This document shows positions 11,065 to 23,930 of a DNA stretch of 64,000 nt, piece after piece. The stretch lies in NCBI RefSeq assembly GCF_964340395.1, contig NC_135557.1, positions 19,973,725 through 20,037,724 on the forward strand. The letters are read 5' to 3'. The notes below the pieces were generated by a model that saw nothing but the letters and a program-made list of their open reading frames with translations, did not search any database and was not told where the DNA came from. Both the position numbers and the translations under genes were made by a program. Position 1 is the stretch's first letter. Each line of letters begins with the position of its first letter. The DNA comes from Glandiceps talaboti (Eukaryota; Hemichordata; Enteropneusta; Spengelidae).

Positions 11065-11179
11065 AGGGATACTGGGATACTAGTATACGAGTACAATAAT
11101 GCAGTAGATACCGGTACATACAATCAGTCCAAGTTTTAGCAAGGTATGCGAAGCTTCGAGGACTGTGAGAGAGACTAAT
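11065..11179 (-). repeat. Right TIR of the 4.1-kb element
   Basis: Inverted partner of 7043-7145; outermost conserved word GACTGTGAGAGAGACTAA. Confidence 0.7.
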
Positions 11180-12362
11180 ACGTTGTTTCCGCGTATTTGT
11201 ATTATATACTATTGTTATTATTAGCTCGCGGAGCGGCCGCAAAGCTGCCGCGTAGCGGCTCAATGACTAGTACGCATGCGCGTCGTATATACTATTCGAA
11301 AAAAATTGGTGGTTCTCCCAATGATGCATTGCGGCGCACAGTGACTACACATGCACCTTCCTATACTACGTGCATTCTCCACGCGCTACCGTATTGTCAT
11401 AGAGAATAGGGGATCGACATAACATCACCATGCATTGCAATATTGTAGGTAGGCCTGTTGGCGCGGCACGATTATCGTAACAATGTAACGAGTATCGAGG
11501 CATCACTGTACCTCAAGGAGAAATTTTAAGTTTGAAGCAAGGCGGTATAGCGCGGTACGTGATATGATATGGACCACTGATGACATAGCACAGTTAAATT
11601 TCTGGGTTGTGGAAGTGCATATTTGACATTTATATTGTCGATAATTGATTTTTTTTACGTGTTCTAACAACAGCTACTTTCCTATGTTTGTTGGTACAGT
11701 AAGATTCCTAAATCATCGAGTTAAATTGAGAAGTCGTGATGTTCGGCAACATGTCAACAAAAAACATTAGTCCAAAGACCAATGTACGTTGGTGGAGGGT
11801 CTATGATAAGTTGGCTGATTAACAATGAATGATATTAATCTAATGGCTATGATGGTTTTTGAAACCAACAACTGAATAGAGTGTTGACTTTCTTTATTTC
11901 TCGTCCACGTCAGAGAATTAGATGTCATTCAATAAAATATATTTGATTGTCAACACCCCTGGAAAATGACCCAAATCAAATGTACGAACTCTAGCTGGCC
12001 CAGGCAGCCGGTCACAAATGAATCTACCCTGCGCGAGCTTATGGGCTTTGCCTAGTTATGATATGATTATTATTATTATTCGATTATAAATATACATAAT
12101 CTTATTTATTGTTCCATGATGCCCATGGTTTGACGTGATTACAAGATGGCGGACAACATAATATCATAAGGGGATTGCACGCGCATGGCTGACGGCAAGT
12201 TAGAAATGATGCAAGCTTGCATGACGTAAATAAATTGTGTTCGGTCAGATTGGTAATTTGTAATCATTGCAATAATCTTACCGAATCGATGTAAAATCAT
12301 TTAATTGTTACGAACTGTGTGACACTTTTTAAAATGTTAACATGTAAGCAATCATGATCGTG

Positions 12363-12545
12363 ATTCAGCATTTTGATTTGATTTGATTTGATTTATAGAG
12401 TCAAATTAAGTCAAAGAATATTTAATCAATTACATCAGTAAATTTGTAATATAAATGAGGAAAGAAAAGTGACACATGTAGGAATCGAACCCACGTCCCC
12501 TAAACACTAGTCAGAGTGCTCTAACCAGCTGAGCTAACGTGTCAA
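12363..12545 (-). mobile_element. tRNA-derived SINE
   Basis: Read on the minus strand, a 73-nt tRNA-like head (12543-12471) is followed by an AT-rich body and a short tail of tandem ATCAA units (near 12373-12402). The head has perfect internal promoter boxes: A box TAGCTCAGCTGG (12536-12525) and B box GGTTCGATTCC (12491-12481). Acceptor, D and T stems pair well but the anticodon stem is poor (a Thr AGT loop is the best reading), so a SINE head or tRNA relic is more likely than a working tRNA gene. Confidence 0.65.
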
Positions 12546-12610
12546 CTGTAGTATGTCTTATGGTGAGTTTCTTTCACTTATACCCAATACATCAGTAATT
12601 CCATGAACCT

Positions 12611-12721
12611 GGCGGGGGTTGTAGAAATAGTTCTACAGAACTAGTCTAGCCCACAACCATGGCACAACCATGGCGGGGGTTGTAGAAATAGTTCTACAGA
12701 ACTAGTCTAGCCCACAACCAT
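12611..12721 (+). repeat. Tandem duplication, 50-bp unit at 61-bp period
   Basis: Copies 12611-12660 and 12672-12721 share GGCGGGGGTTGTAGAAATAG and GTCTAGCCCACAACCAT without visible differences, separated by a short spacer. Confidence 0.8.
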
Positions 12722-12843
12722 TACAGAATGAGTTAAGTCGAAAATACTGGGTGAAGCTCGGGTAGCGGAAATATAAAAAAAAACTAAGTGTGATAAGAAT
12801 AATTGTCAAAATATTGCTTTGCATGAATGAATAAATAGGATTT

Positions 12844-12844
<1 letters not shown>

Positions 12845-12888
<44 letters not shown>

Positions 12889-12950
12889 GCAAGATAAACA
12901 TACATACATACATACATACATACATACATACATACATACATACATACATT
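12845..12950. repeat. (CAA)n and (CATA)n microsatellites
   Basis: (CAA)n at about 12845-12888, followed by (CATA)n at about 12898-12948. Confidence 0.95.
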
Positions 12951-12969
12951 GAAGTACTTATTACTAAGT

Positions 12970-13560
12970 ACTTACTTACTTATTGAAGTATGTAAGCTTT
13001 TAAGGCATGTTTGAATGAATGTCTGTAAGTTATGTTTTTTATGTAGTCTGGAATTCCAGTGTGTTACAGCTGCATACTTGATACTGTGTTGACTATGAGA
13101 TAAGCTAACTTTAGGGACAGAGAAATTATTTTGAGTCGCGAAACGGGTGGGATACATGTGAGGAGGTTTTTGAAAGTAATGCGTTATATCATGGGCAAAG
13201 TGATTATTCAACAAGTCAAAGATGAAAACGCATGTGTGCAGTTTACAGAGTTTATAAATGTCAAAAATACAAAGTTGTCTGAAAAGAGGGTCGCTATGAG
13301 CATGACAGTCAGAAAAAGTAATGAGGCGAGCAATTTTCTTTTGAAGTAAAAGTGTTGGCTGTAAGGAAGTTGCATAGGTATTACCCCATATTTCTAGGCA
13401 GTTAAAAGTAATGTGTGGTTAAATGAGTGTGTTATATAATAACAAGAGAATGGTTTTCAGTACATATTGTCGCCACTGTGCAATAAGTCCAACTTTTGGG
13501 GTGATAGCATTAACAACATTTTGGATATGTGATTTCCAGGTAAGATTTTGCTTATAAATA
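12970..13560 (-). pseudogene. LINE fragment, 3' end of the ORF2 reverse transcriptase region
   Basis: On the minus strand the translation contains WKSHIQNVVN, LLLYNTLI, EIWGNTYATSL, LLQKKIARLITFSD and RFATQNNFSVPKVSLSHSQH, then IKYAAVTHWNS. This is typical of the C-terminal end of metazoan CR1/L2-like LINEs. It is 5'-truncated with a stop in the frame. Confidence 0.75.
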
Positions 13561-14257
13561 CAACCTCGTTTCCAGAAATGATGTCACATTAATCACAATC
13601 ATGATTTGGCAAATCGAACGAGTCCCTGTTTACCAAAGGACGCCACGCATCTGTACCAATATTTATAGAAGTGAGCCTTCTGATAAAAGAATTCCACTGT
13701 CGTCATCAAGGTCAAAACACTTTTTATTTTTATCAAAGTCGTTGGCAAAATGACAACCACAATTGGCATTTCGACATCCAAATCAAAGGTCTTTTGTACA
13801 AAAATGTTAAAATTATATCTAGCCTGGCATAATTGGTTTAATCATCTTTATTAATGAAAGAAGATGTCTCAGGGATCTGTAATAGCTAAGTTTACCTGGC
13901 TGATTTATTCATTTATTTAATATGTATCATTTTCTTTGCTATTGGTCGGTGGCCAAATTCAATGAAGTATATATAAAAAGGTTTATTCATTTAAGACTTT
14001 ATTCATTTGTCTGCACCTTTAAGCTTTTGAGTCTGGCACTGGCCTTCGATTTTGACCTTAAACCTTTAAATACTTGCTTTCTGTAACTCTATGTAAGTAC
14101 ACCATATATAGAGGGTGTCAGGCGCTAAAGATGTGATATTCAAAGTGAAATAGGATTATAATAGAAGTATCTAAACAACTATTTTCACAGGTAGAACACC
14201 AAACCACAGCTTTTAATCTGCATTGATAGCAATTTAAATAAATATCACTTGTTACAG

Positions 14258-14629
14258 GTGAAATCGGTATCCGTGTAAATGTGACAAGTGGCATCCCAGA
14301 CGAAGATGAAACAATGTACAACATCATAAAGAGACTGTTTAAGAAAGACAGACATGAATTGAAGGAAGCTCTTGACAAATTAGGCGAGGTGCACCCCGAT
14401 GTAATTCCTAAACGGGTAGACAACGAATGCAAGACTCTTGTTGTGGAATGCAAATCCATTGAGGCATTAGAATGCATAGAAGTAAAGTACAAAATTGGAA
14501 TCCTGCACTCAACAATAGAGGAAATTGTTGTAAAACCAAGTGTGCTAAAAGAAATTGGTGCACAATCCTTAAAACTAACTACGACAACCGATTATAGAGA
14601 GCGTATGGTTTGCAGACAGGAATTGATGA
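14258..14629 (+). CDS. Exon 3: TRADD-N-like domain
   Basis: A 372-nt symmetric phase-1 exon between TTGTTACAG and ATGA|GTAAGT. It encodes about 124 residues of alternating helix and strand: IIKRLFKKDRHELKEALDKL, then TLVVECKSIEALECIEVKYK, then a C-terminal strand-rich part with YRERMVCRQELM. The pattern (buried VVEC strand, ALE...YK.G helix, later K-L-T-T strand, CR-EL ending) resembles the TRADD-N fold found in invertebrate multidomain immune-type proteins. This is by eye; a profile search should decide. If right, the domain is a protein-interaction module. Confidence 0.55.
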
Positions 14630-14677
14630 GTAAGTACAGAATCATACAGCACATTTCGTAATCACATTTAGTTATAA

Positions 14678-14714
14678 ATAAATAAATAAATCAATAAATA
14701 AATAAATAAATAAT
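14678..14714. repeat. (AAAT)n microsatellite
   Basis: Short AAAT tract in intron 3, just after the exon 3 donor. Confidence 0.85.
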
Positions 14715-14885
14715 GACAATTTGATGATATTTTTTTTAATTTGATAAAATAACTATTTTGTATTATTGGAAAAGGTAAATTTTTAGATTGTCCGATATAT
14801 GTGTTTCTATGTATAATGATTTGCTGTGTGGTTATTGTCTGACTTTGAGTAAAGTTTTGGATCATTTTATTTGCATAACTAATAG

Positions 14886-15017
14886 GTGAACGTAAAATGT
14901 CTGATGAAAGTGGTAAACACGATGAAATACACTTAGGAGCTAGCACTGATTCACAAAGGATACAGATTGATAACTGTGCTGGTAAACGGACTTCGATTGA
15001 TAAGGGCAAAGGATCAG
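14886..15017 (+). CDS. Exon 4: polar linker
   Basis: 132 nt, phase 1 on both sides, acceptor ACTAATAG and donor TCAG|GTAAGC. It encodes 44 charged residues (ERKMSDESGKHDEIHLGAS ... KRTSIDKGKGS), probably disordered. Intron 3 before it is short (256 bp). Confidence 0.55.
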
Positions 15018-15619
15018 GTAAGCATTTCAATATCTAATGATGATCATGATAAATTATGTGATTTTGATTTGTACAATGGGGTAGCAAAATATCCCGGGGA
15101 CATGTGGCAAGGTAAAGGCACGAACAGACTGTACAGTGGGATGGGGTTGAGGGGAGAATATTTCAGCCATGTTTTTCAACAGACTTTCCATGCACTCAAA
15201 CTAATTCAAGCCCCTCCTCCCATCCACCCTAATGGACGCAAGGATTTTCAGAGTTATAGTTGTTCATAATTAGCTTGAGTTGAAAAATGAATAAATAAAA
15301 ATGTTAGTATGAATAAATTAAAGATATATGAACAATGATATAACTTCTTTTTTTGTTTAGCAACTGTCAGGATTGTTTTATTTATATATTTATATATTTA
15401 TTTATTTGTTTGTTATATGTGAAAGACAAGTAAATAAATAAGTTAATATATAATTGTTTATTTATTTATTTGTCTTTCACATACAGAGAGAAGATTTCAG
15501 TGCAAAAGCACGGTTCTTCCAATGATCGCTGCTGTGCAATATGTACAGATAAACAAATAAAACATACGACACACAAGAAAACAACGTTTAAAACGTTAAC
15601 AAGGTGCAATAAATGTAAC

Positions 15620-17534
<1,915 letters not shown>

Positions 17535-18660
17535 TATTACAGTGGAGTATTCTCATTTGAAGCTTAAAGGTTAAGTGAATTGTACATTGTCGATCATCAT
17601 TGTTCATCGTCAGTCCGCCAACCTTTCCCATTTTTTTCTGAACAGGACTGTCGGATTACTCTGATATTTGGTACATATATGCCATTGTAGAAGGCAATAC
17701 AACAGGAATGTTCATGCCAAAGTGATGATATATTTCCTATTTGGCGGATTTTAAACATATTTGTATTTATTCATTATGTATAGGGTATTTAAATGTTAAA
17801 CTTTCAGAAATCGGATTGCTTTGGTATTTGTATGGGTGTTCCAGAGAGATCCAGTTAGATTTATTCTTTGTTTATTTCATATGCGTCACTGTTTAGTTTT
17901 AGTTCTCAACAGGCAAAATGCGAAGGAGGCTAGTAAGTTGGGCCCCATGTGTCTGTCCGTCCCTCCATCCATCGGTCCATACACGTGCACCCATATCCAC
18001 CTGTGTCTCTGAAATACATCCATCAATTTTAACTAAATCTGACACAAATATCACATACTTTCGTTGGCATATGAGCGTTACTTTGACCTTTGCAATAAAA
18101 ACCAAATGGTGGCCGTATTTGTCTTCAAACATCATGTTTTTCCAACTATCTTTTCAAATGTGAAAGATACAGCACTTATTTGAGTCCCTACACCCGTGTT
18201 ATTCATGATGAGCTATGTTCAAGGTCAAATGGCCAGCCATTTTCTTTCAAAACGTATATTACAGCACTGGCAGGCATGGGCCCAATTTAACCAAACCTGG
18301 TACAAATATCAAATCCTATAATGTGCTTGTTCATGTCAGTTTGTTGATTTTCACGATAAAGGTTGAATGGTGGACATATTTGTTGTTAAAATTCATATTT
18401 TACCCAGTAACTCTGGAAGCTTAACAGGTACAGGTCTCATTTAAGTGACTACATCCATCTTTGACTTTGGCCTCTATTTTCAAAGTCAATAATAACCAAC
18501 ACTTCTCCGACTTTTCTTGATATCTTCAGAATGTTTTGCGTTATTGTGACCCAACAGACGGATACCTGAGGAGTGACTGGAGTGAATAATATCTGCCCAC
18601 TGTGTATGTTTTCTAAATAATCATTTTATAAATAACTGTATCTATTTCTATTAATGACAG
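17535..18660 (+). other. Remainder of intron 4
   Basis: Contains repeats of the type TGACCTTTGC...AAATGG(T/C)GG with TATTTGT (near 18080, 18350, 18860), suggesting an old low-copy repeat family. No coding signal. Confidence 0.4.
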
Positions 18661-18726
18661 AAAGTGATATAGCTGCTTTGGATAGGCCATGTCAGAAAGG
18701 TGGTCAAGATGATGTATCTTCAAATG
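18661..18726 (+). CDS. Exon 5: 22-aa linker unit, divergent copy
   Basis: 66 nt, phase 1 on both sides, TTAATGACAG acceptor and AATG|GTGAGT donor. Encodes ESDIAALDRPCQKGGQDDVSSN with split first codon. Clearly paralogous to exons 6 and 8 (ES.IA.L at the start, D..SS at the end). Confidence 0.6.
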
Positions 18727-19072
18727 GTGAGTTGATTACCTTTCACTAGCTTTGTCTGTGCGTTAATTCATATTCACCTATGTGTCTCTGGTTGATTGCA
18801 TATTTTAAACAAACCTTGCGCAAATGCTACAAAACTTGGTGTGCATATTCATCATGTTCATATCATTGTGATTCCTGCCTTTGCCGATAATGGTCAAATC
18901 GTGGCTATAAATGTCATAGAAATTCCGTTTTGCTCGGTAACTCTGGAAACATAACAAAGCACACATATCATTCTCTAGGTTCTTCATACCTGCAGAATAT
19001 TTTCCTTTGAATTTGCTATGCCACACCGGGCAGATCCCATCGGAGATAATGAAGTAAATCATATATGTCCAC

Positions 19073-19107
<35 letters not shown>

Positions 19108-19484
19108 CAGCCACATCTCAGATACCCATAACACATGCAATATCAACCAAATTCGGAACAATTAGCATTGGCAACAGAACACCAATGATCAAATAACAGC
19201 AGATTAGTGTCAGGAACTAGGACTTGAACTTGGATACAAAAATTAATCATTGCAATAAAGATAAAAACTATTGGTCCCAATATTTGCCAACGTAACACAT
19301 CCACCCCAGTCCTTAGCTGGAGATCATTGCAAAATGACACAGAACATCAAGTGATGGTTACAAAATGGTGCACTCCATCACCAAAAAACACCCCAGTCAA
19401 TTAAATTGACCAGCCCTTTATTAATGATGTATGTCTTCTGAGCTTTCTTTTATGAATTTCTGTAATTATTTTTATTAATGGCAG

Positions 19485-19550
19485 AAAGTGGTATAGCTTC
19501 TTTGGTCAGGCGATTTGAGAAGATTGGGAGAGATGAAGCATCTTCAAAAA
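19485..19550 (+). CDS. Exon 6: 22-aa linker unit
   Basis: 66 nt between TTAATGGCAG and AAAA|GTGAGT, phase 1. Encodes ESGIASLVRRFEKIGRDEAS then SK. Differs from exon 8 by one residue (Glu versus Lys at position 12). Basic and probably helical. Confidence 0.65.
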
Positions 19551-19968
19551 GTGAGTTGACTACCTTTCATTAGCTTTGTTACTTGCTTTACCAACCATCT
19601 TTGTATTTTATTGTCGTTACATTGTTCCCTGGGTTGAACAAATAGGTATTTTGAAGTAAATGCAAGTTTTAAAATCAGATGGTGTGATAACATTATAATT
19701 TAATGGAAATGGTCACTTGTTGTTAACTGTATCCCGTGAATATGTTCTACTCATGAACATTTTCTGTCAATATATAGTGCCTTGGTCCATGTGTCTGTTT
19801 GCAGCCTTTTAAACTTTATCCAATGTTGACTTTAATAATGAATGAATGTCTAGTTCCTTGATCAGAGATCATATCGAAATTTGGCACATAGCTGTCTTTT
19901 ATTCATAACGATCAAGAATTATTATGTCTGATATGTCTTACACTCCAATGTATTCCCTTGCATAACAG

Positions 19969-20148
19969 GTGGGAAGGCAGATGTGTATAGTCCTACTGTT
20001 GAAGGTGAAAGCAAACGTGGAGAAGATGGCAAGGTAGACATTGTTGTTAAGACTCCACACATTGCTGAACAAGTAAACACCGATATATGTGCACCTGTTG
20101 ATAAACACATTTTGGTGGAAGAAATTCCTGGAAAGAATACAGAAATAG
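19969..20148 (+). CDS. Exon 7: 60-aa linker unit
   Basis: 180 nt between CATAACAG and ATAG|GTAATC, phase 1. Encodes a mixed-charge segment (GKADVYSPTVEGESKRGEDG ... IPGKNTEI) with no recognised domain. Exon 9 is its near-identical duplicate. The preserved frame and few changes suggest both are translated. Confidence 0.65.
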
Positions 20149-20595
20149 GTAATCCCTGCTATATAGAAGTGGACTCCGCCTTTCTCTCAATTATGCATGG
20201 CCAGACACATCGTTATTAAGAACATGCCAAATATAGCACAACGGTAACATGCCATATAGTGGGCGTTGCTACAACTAATAACATGGTAACTAACTGATAA
20301 TGCAAATTTGAAAGCCATACAGACATGGTATTTTATGAGGCATATCAGACTTCAAATTGTGTGAAAGCCAAGTTGCACACTTCCAAGAAAATATTTGATT
20401 TTAAGGTACAAATCTAATGGCACAAGCTGACAGACCAAATATAGTAGTAGGGTTCGGTGCTAATGTACATCAATCAATGAACATATGATCATATTTAATA
20501 GTGAAAGGACACTAGCTGTATCAAACATTCAGTGATGCTGTTTGACTCACAAAAATGTCTTCACTCCAAAGTTTTCTTTAATTGTACATTTGAAG

Positions 20596-20642
20596 TTGGC
20601 GCTAATGGATCTTCAAAGAAAAGAGTTAAAGTCATCTATTGA
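20596..20642 (+). pseudogene. Truncated SH3 exon remnant
   Basis: Follows an acceptor-like TTTGAAG and reads VGANGSSKKRVKVIY then TGA. It matches the first 16 codons of the intact SH3 exon at 22892 and then diverges at the duplication breakpoint. Inclusion would truncate the protein, so it is presumably skipped. Confidence 0.75.
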
Positions 20643-21360
20643 TCATTCAATTGATTATTTAACCAAATAATAAATCAATCAATGAATCAGTTACATTCTC
20701 GCTGAATCCTGTGCTTAACCCTTTAAAGACTGGTCAATTTTAAGGGTGTAATTACATAGACTTTACTAGAAACAAAATTCCTTACAGGGTTAAACCACAT
20801 ATGCATGCTAGATGACTATTGAACTTGTATCTAAGCTGTACAGTTACATTATTACATATGATGAATACTTAAGTGAAGAGGATAAAAATGAATCCACGAA
20901 AATCTACGAAAACCATGCATGAATGCATGGACACAGATAAACATACACTAAGGTCAAATAAAAAAAGTTGTTTGGTCCTGGTTACCTGACCCCACCTAAT
21001 TTTTCACACCGACCCTAAACTATTTGTTATGTATTCGAGAAAAAATAGTACTAAAATCACGAAAATCATGAAGTATTTAAACTCACTGGAAACATATTGA
21101 TATTTTCACTTTGACCATTTCATCTTTCTGTCACTGTCAATCTAAAACTTATGTAATCTCACATTTTAGAAATCTGTATAATAGATAATAGACCAGATTT
21201 AAACTGAATGCCTTCTGTAAGGAATTTCATGATTTATGCAAGAAATTTAGCTCTATATCTGTGATTCGTCAAATCCCAATGAAAGCTAGTTGTCAAAAAT
21301 GTTGTTGAAATGCCCGCCATGCCTCCTCTTCTCAGCACAGGAAAGCTTGCCATCCTCGAC
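20643..21360 (+). other. Spacer between the two duplication copies
   Basis: No exon seen. 20975-21040 carries an inverted piece of a dispersed repeat (GACCCCACCTAATTTTTCAC, CGACCCTAAA) that also appears near 41530 and 44930. 21095-21180 resembles 56920-57005 (TTTCACT(T/C)TGACCATTTCATC). Confidence 0.5.
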
Positions 21361-21417
<57 letters not shown>

Positions 21418-21795
21418 CAGCCACTTCTCAAATACCCATAACACATGCAATATCAACCAAATTCGGAACAATTAGCATTGGCAACAGAACACCAATGATC
21501 AAATAACAGCAGATTGGTGTCAGGAACTAGGACTTGAACTTGTATACAAAAATTAATCATTGCAATAAAGATAAAAACTATTGGACCCAGTATTTGCCAA
21601 CGTAACACATCCACCCCAGTCCTTAGCTGGAGATCATTGCAAAATGACACAGAACATCAAGAGATGGTTACAAAATGATGCACTCCATCACCAAAAAAAC
21701 ACCCCAGTCAATTAAATTGACCAGCCCTTTATTAATGATGTATGTCTTCTGAGCTTTCTTTTATGAATTTCTGTAATTATTTTTATTAATGGCAG

Positions 21796-21861
21796 AAAGT
21801 GGTATAGCTTCTTTGGTCAGGCGATTTAAGAAGATTGGGAGAGATGAAGCATCTTCAAAAA
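21796..21861 (+). CDS. Exon 8: 22-aa linker unit, duplicate
   Basis: 66 nt, phase 1, TTAATGGCAG acceptor and GTGAGT donor. Encodes ESGIASLVRRFKKIGRDEAS then SK, the duplicate of exon 6. Confidence 0.65.
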
Positions 21862-22281
21862 GTGAGTTGACTATACCTTTCATTAGCTTTGTTACTTGCT
21901 TTACCAACCAACTTTGTATTTTATTGTCGTTACATTGTTCTCTGGATTGAACAAATAGGTATTTTGAAGTAAATTCAAGTTTTAAAATCAGATGGTGTGA
22001 TAACATTATAATTTAATGGAAATGGTCACTTGTTGTTAACTGTATCCCGTGAATATGTTCTACTCATGAACATTTTCTGTCAATATATAGTGCCTTGGTC
22101 CATGTGTCTGTTTGCAGCCTTTTAAACTTTATCCAATGTTGACTTTAATAATGAATGAATGTCTAGTTCCTTGATTAGAGATCATATCGAAATTTGGCAG
22201 ATAGCTGTCTTTTATTCATATCGATCAAGAATTATTATGTCTGATATGTCTTACACTCCAATGTATTCCCTTGCATAACAG

Positions 22282-22461
22282 GTGGGAAGGCAGATGTGTA
22301 TAGTCCCACTGTTGAAGGTGAAAGCAAACGTGGAGAAGATGGCAAGGTAGACATTGTTGTTAAGACTCCACACATTGCTGAACAAGTAAACACCGATATA
22401 TGTACACCTGTTGATAAACACATTTCGATGGTAGAAATTCCTGGAAAGAATACAGAAATAG
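22282..22461 (+). CDS. Exon 9: 60-aa linker unit, duplicate
   Basis: 180 nt, phase 1. Same sequence as exon 7 apart from a few substitutions near the end (ICTPVDKHISMVEIPGKN against ICAPVDKHILVEEIPGKN). Splices to the SH3 exon 430 bp downstream. Confidence 0.65.
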
Positions 22462-22891
22462 GTAATCCCTGCTTTATCTCAATTATTCATGGCCAGCCAC
22501 ATCGTTATTAAGAACATGCCAAATATAGCACAATGGAAACATGTCATATAGTGGGCGTTGCTACAACTGATAACATGGTAACTAACTGATAATGCAAATT
22601 TAAATGCCATACAGACATGGTATTTTATGAGGCATATCAGACTTCAAATTGTGTGAAATCCAAGCTGCACACGTCCAAGAAAATTTTGGATTTTAAGGTA
22701 CAAATCTAATGACACAAGCTGACAGACCAAATATAGCAGTAGGTGTCAGTGCTAATGTACATTGTACATCAATCAAGGAATATATGATCATATTTTAATA
22801 ATCACACTTACCTGTATCAAACATTCAGTGATGCTATTTGGTTCGCAAAAATATATTCACTCCAAAGTTTTCTTTACTTTTACATTTGAAG

Positions 22892-23080
22892 CTGGTGCTA
22901 GTGGATCTCCAATGAAAAGAGTTAAAGTCATCTATGACTTCACACCACAGTTGGAGTTGGAGATGAAGGTAGATGACATAATAGAAGTAACAGTAAAAGA
23001 GTATGAACACTGGTGGACAGGCAAACTTCATGGAAAAGTCGGAGAGTTTCCTTCTAACTATGTTGAATCGGTGAATGAAG
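22892..23080 (+). CDS. Exon 10: SH3 domain 1
   Basis: 189 nt, phase 1, acceptor ACATTTGAAG and donor GAAG|GTGAGT. SH3 hallmarks: VIYDF (the ALYDY position), ELEMKVDDIIEV (RT loop end and diverging turn), HWWTGKL (the conserved Trp pair) and GEFPSNYV (3-10 helix with the conserved Pro and Tyr). Binds proline-rich ligands. The pattern is close to CIN85/CD2AP-type SH3s. Full domain in one exon. Confidence 0.92.
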
Positions 23081-23439
23081 GTGAGTTTTAATAAAATGAC
23101 ATGTACTTTTAGCATTTGATATAAACATACATTAAAATGAGGGGGGCTCTTCTGATCTGAGTCATTGCATAAATATCACACCACAATTAATTTGTGTGGT
23201 TGCCAAGAAAAAACAAATTAAAACTACCTCAATTTCATTGTTTACTGTTATCTCATGTGACCTAATAAGGCATTCATATGTATTACAGAACATATTTATG
23301 AGCCCAGAATGAGTTTTACCATCAGATAAATTGCCATGAACATGTATTGTATGTGAATATTTTATTCGTATCATATTATTAATATTCGGCCTTTATATAC
23401 AAAAAATTATAAACCAACAGTTGTACAGTGGTTTACCAT

Positions 23440-23930
23440 CATCTAGATTTTTCCAATCATTTCAATCATTTCAGCTCTTTTCTGAAAAGCAAAGTGAACA
23501 TAAAGTGAGAATTGTCTAATTAGATGTTCGTGTTTTGTTGATAATAGTATAAAGAACTTATATAGAACAGGTGGGTCGAAGAAATACTCTGGAATGTACT
23601 TCCTTCTTACGTCATCATATGTAGGACAGACCAGACAAAAGTGATATTCATCTTCAATAGTTCTATTTTGACAGAAAGGACACTTCTAGGGGTTTTTGTT
23701 GTAATCTACAACACAGCAACCGTTTGAAGTAATACAAGTGTAGTAATTGTTGAGTTCATGTAGTTTACCATTTACAATTCTGAAACCAGTGGAAATGCAA
23801 ATATCTAGCAATTCTCGGCCATAAGAATTTACATTTTTATCGATGTTATGTCTCAGAGGTAACATCTCATCACTTACATAATTTTCATCAATAGATAGGT
23901 GGTTACAATCATCAATTTCTATGAAATGTA
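23440..23930 (-). pseudogene. Internally deleted LINE fragment
   Basis: On the minus strand, higher coordinates encode part of an APE-like endonuclease (NSYGRELLDICISTGFRIVN, then YTCITSNGCCVVDY). This is followed almost directly by the Cys-rich C-terminal end of a LINE ORF2 (CPFCQNRTIEDEYHFCLVCP). The whole reverse transcriptase is missing between them, so this copy has a large internal deletion. Confidence 0.75.

Larger units (their letters stand above)
7043..11179. mobile_element. TIR element of about 4.1 kb with internal palindromic satellites
   Basis: About 105-115 bp at the left (7043-7145) and right (11065-11179) ends are inverted copies. Shared words include TTAGTCTC(TC)TCACAGTCC, CTCGAAGCTT and GTATCTACTGCAT. 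The interior is mainly two blocks of short palindromic tandem repeats, plus about 1.8 kb of other sequence. No transposase is recognisable, so it would be non-autonomous. The superfamily and target duplication are not determined; the outer border is set only by where similarity fades. Confidence 0.7.
1243..14257 (+). other. Intron 2, filled with mobile elements
   Basis: About 13 kb from GTAAGC to TTGTTACAG. Contains, in order, a short hairpin, a decayed Ty3/gypsy element, a TIR element with palindromic satellites, a SINE, simple repeats and a LINE fragment, all listed separately. 1370-1500 is rich in AATCATGATT-like words. 11180-12360 and 13600-14257 hold nothing I recognise. Confidence 0.55.
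19074..20640 (+). repeat. Intragenic tandem duplication, copy 1
   Basis: Starts at a (TG)n tract (19074-19104) and matches 21361-22936 at an offset of about 2.3 kb with only scattered differences. It includes exons 6 and 7, their introns and the start of an SH3 exon; similarity stops abruptly at GTCATCTAT (20631-20639). Confidence 0.85.
21361..22936 (+). repeat. Intragenic tandem duplication, copy 2
   Basis: Starts at a (TG)n tract (21361-21415) and continues through exons 8 and 9 into the intact SH3 exon. Left of the (TG)n the two copies are unrelated, so the microsatellite marks the breakpoint. Confidence 0.85.

Noticed and set aside
12471-12543. Functional tRNA gene
   Set aside because: The anticodon stem pairs poorly in every register tried, and a SINE-like body and tail follow. 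Retained as a SINE.
1380-13633. Inverted GGGGTGCATTTGATTTGC-like ends near 1384 and 13600, suggesting one 12-kb hAT element
   Set aside because: Only a weak match over about 35 bp, no matching 8-bp target duplication, and AATCATGATT is simple and self-complementary. More likely two relics of one MITE family.
19074-21475. His-Thr and Cys-Val repeat peptides
   Set aside because: Translations of (TG)n tracts. The similar flanking peptides in both places are explained by the tandem duplication.
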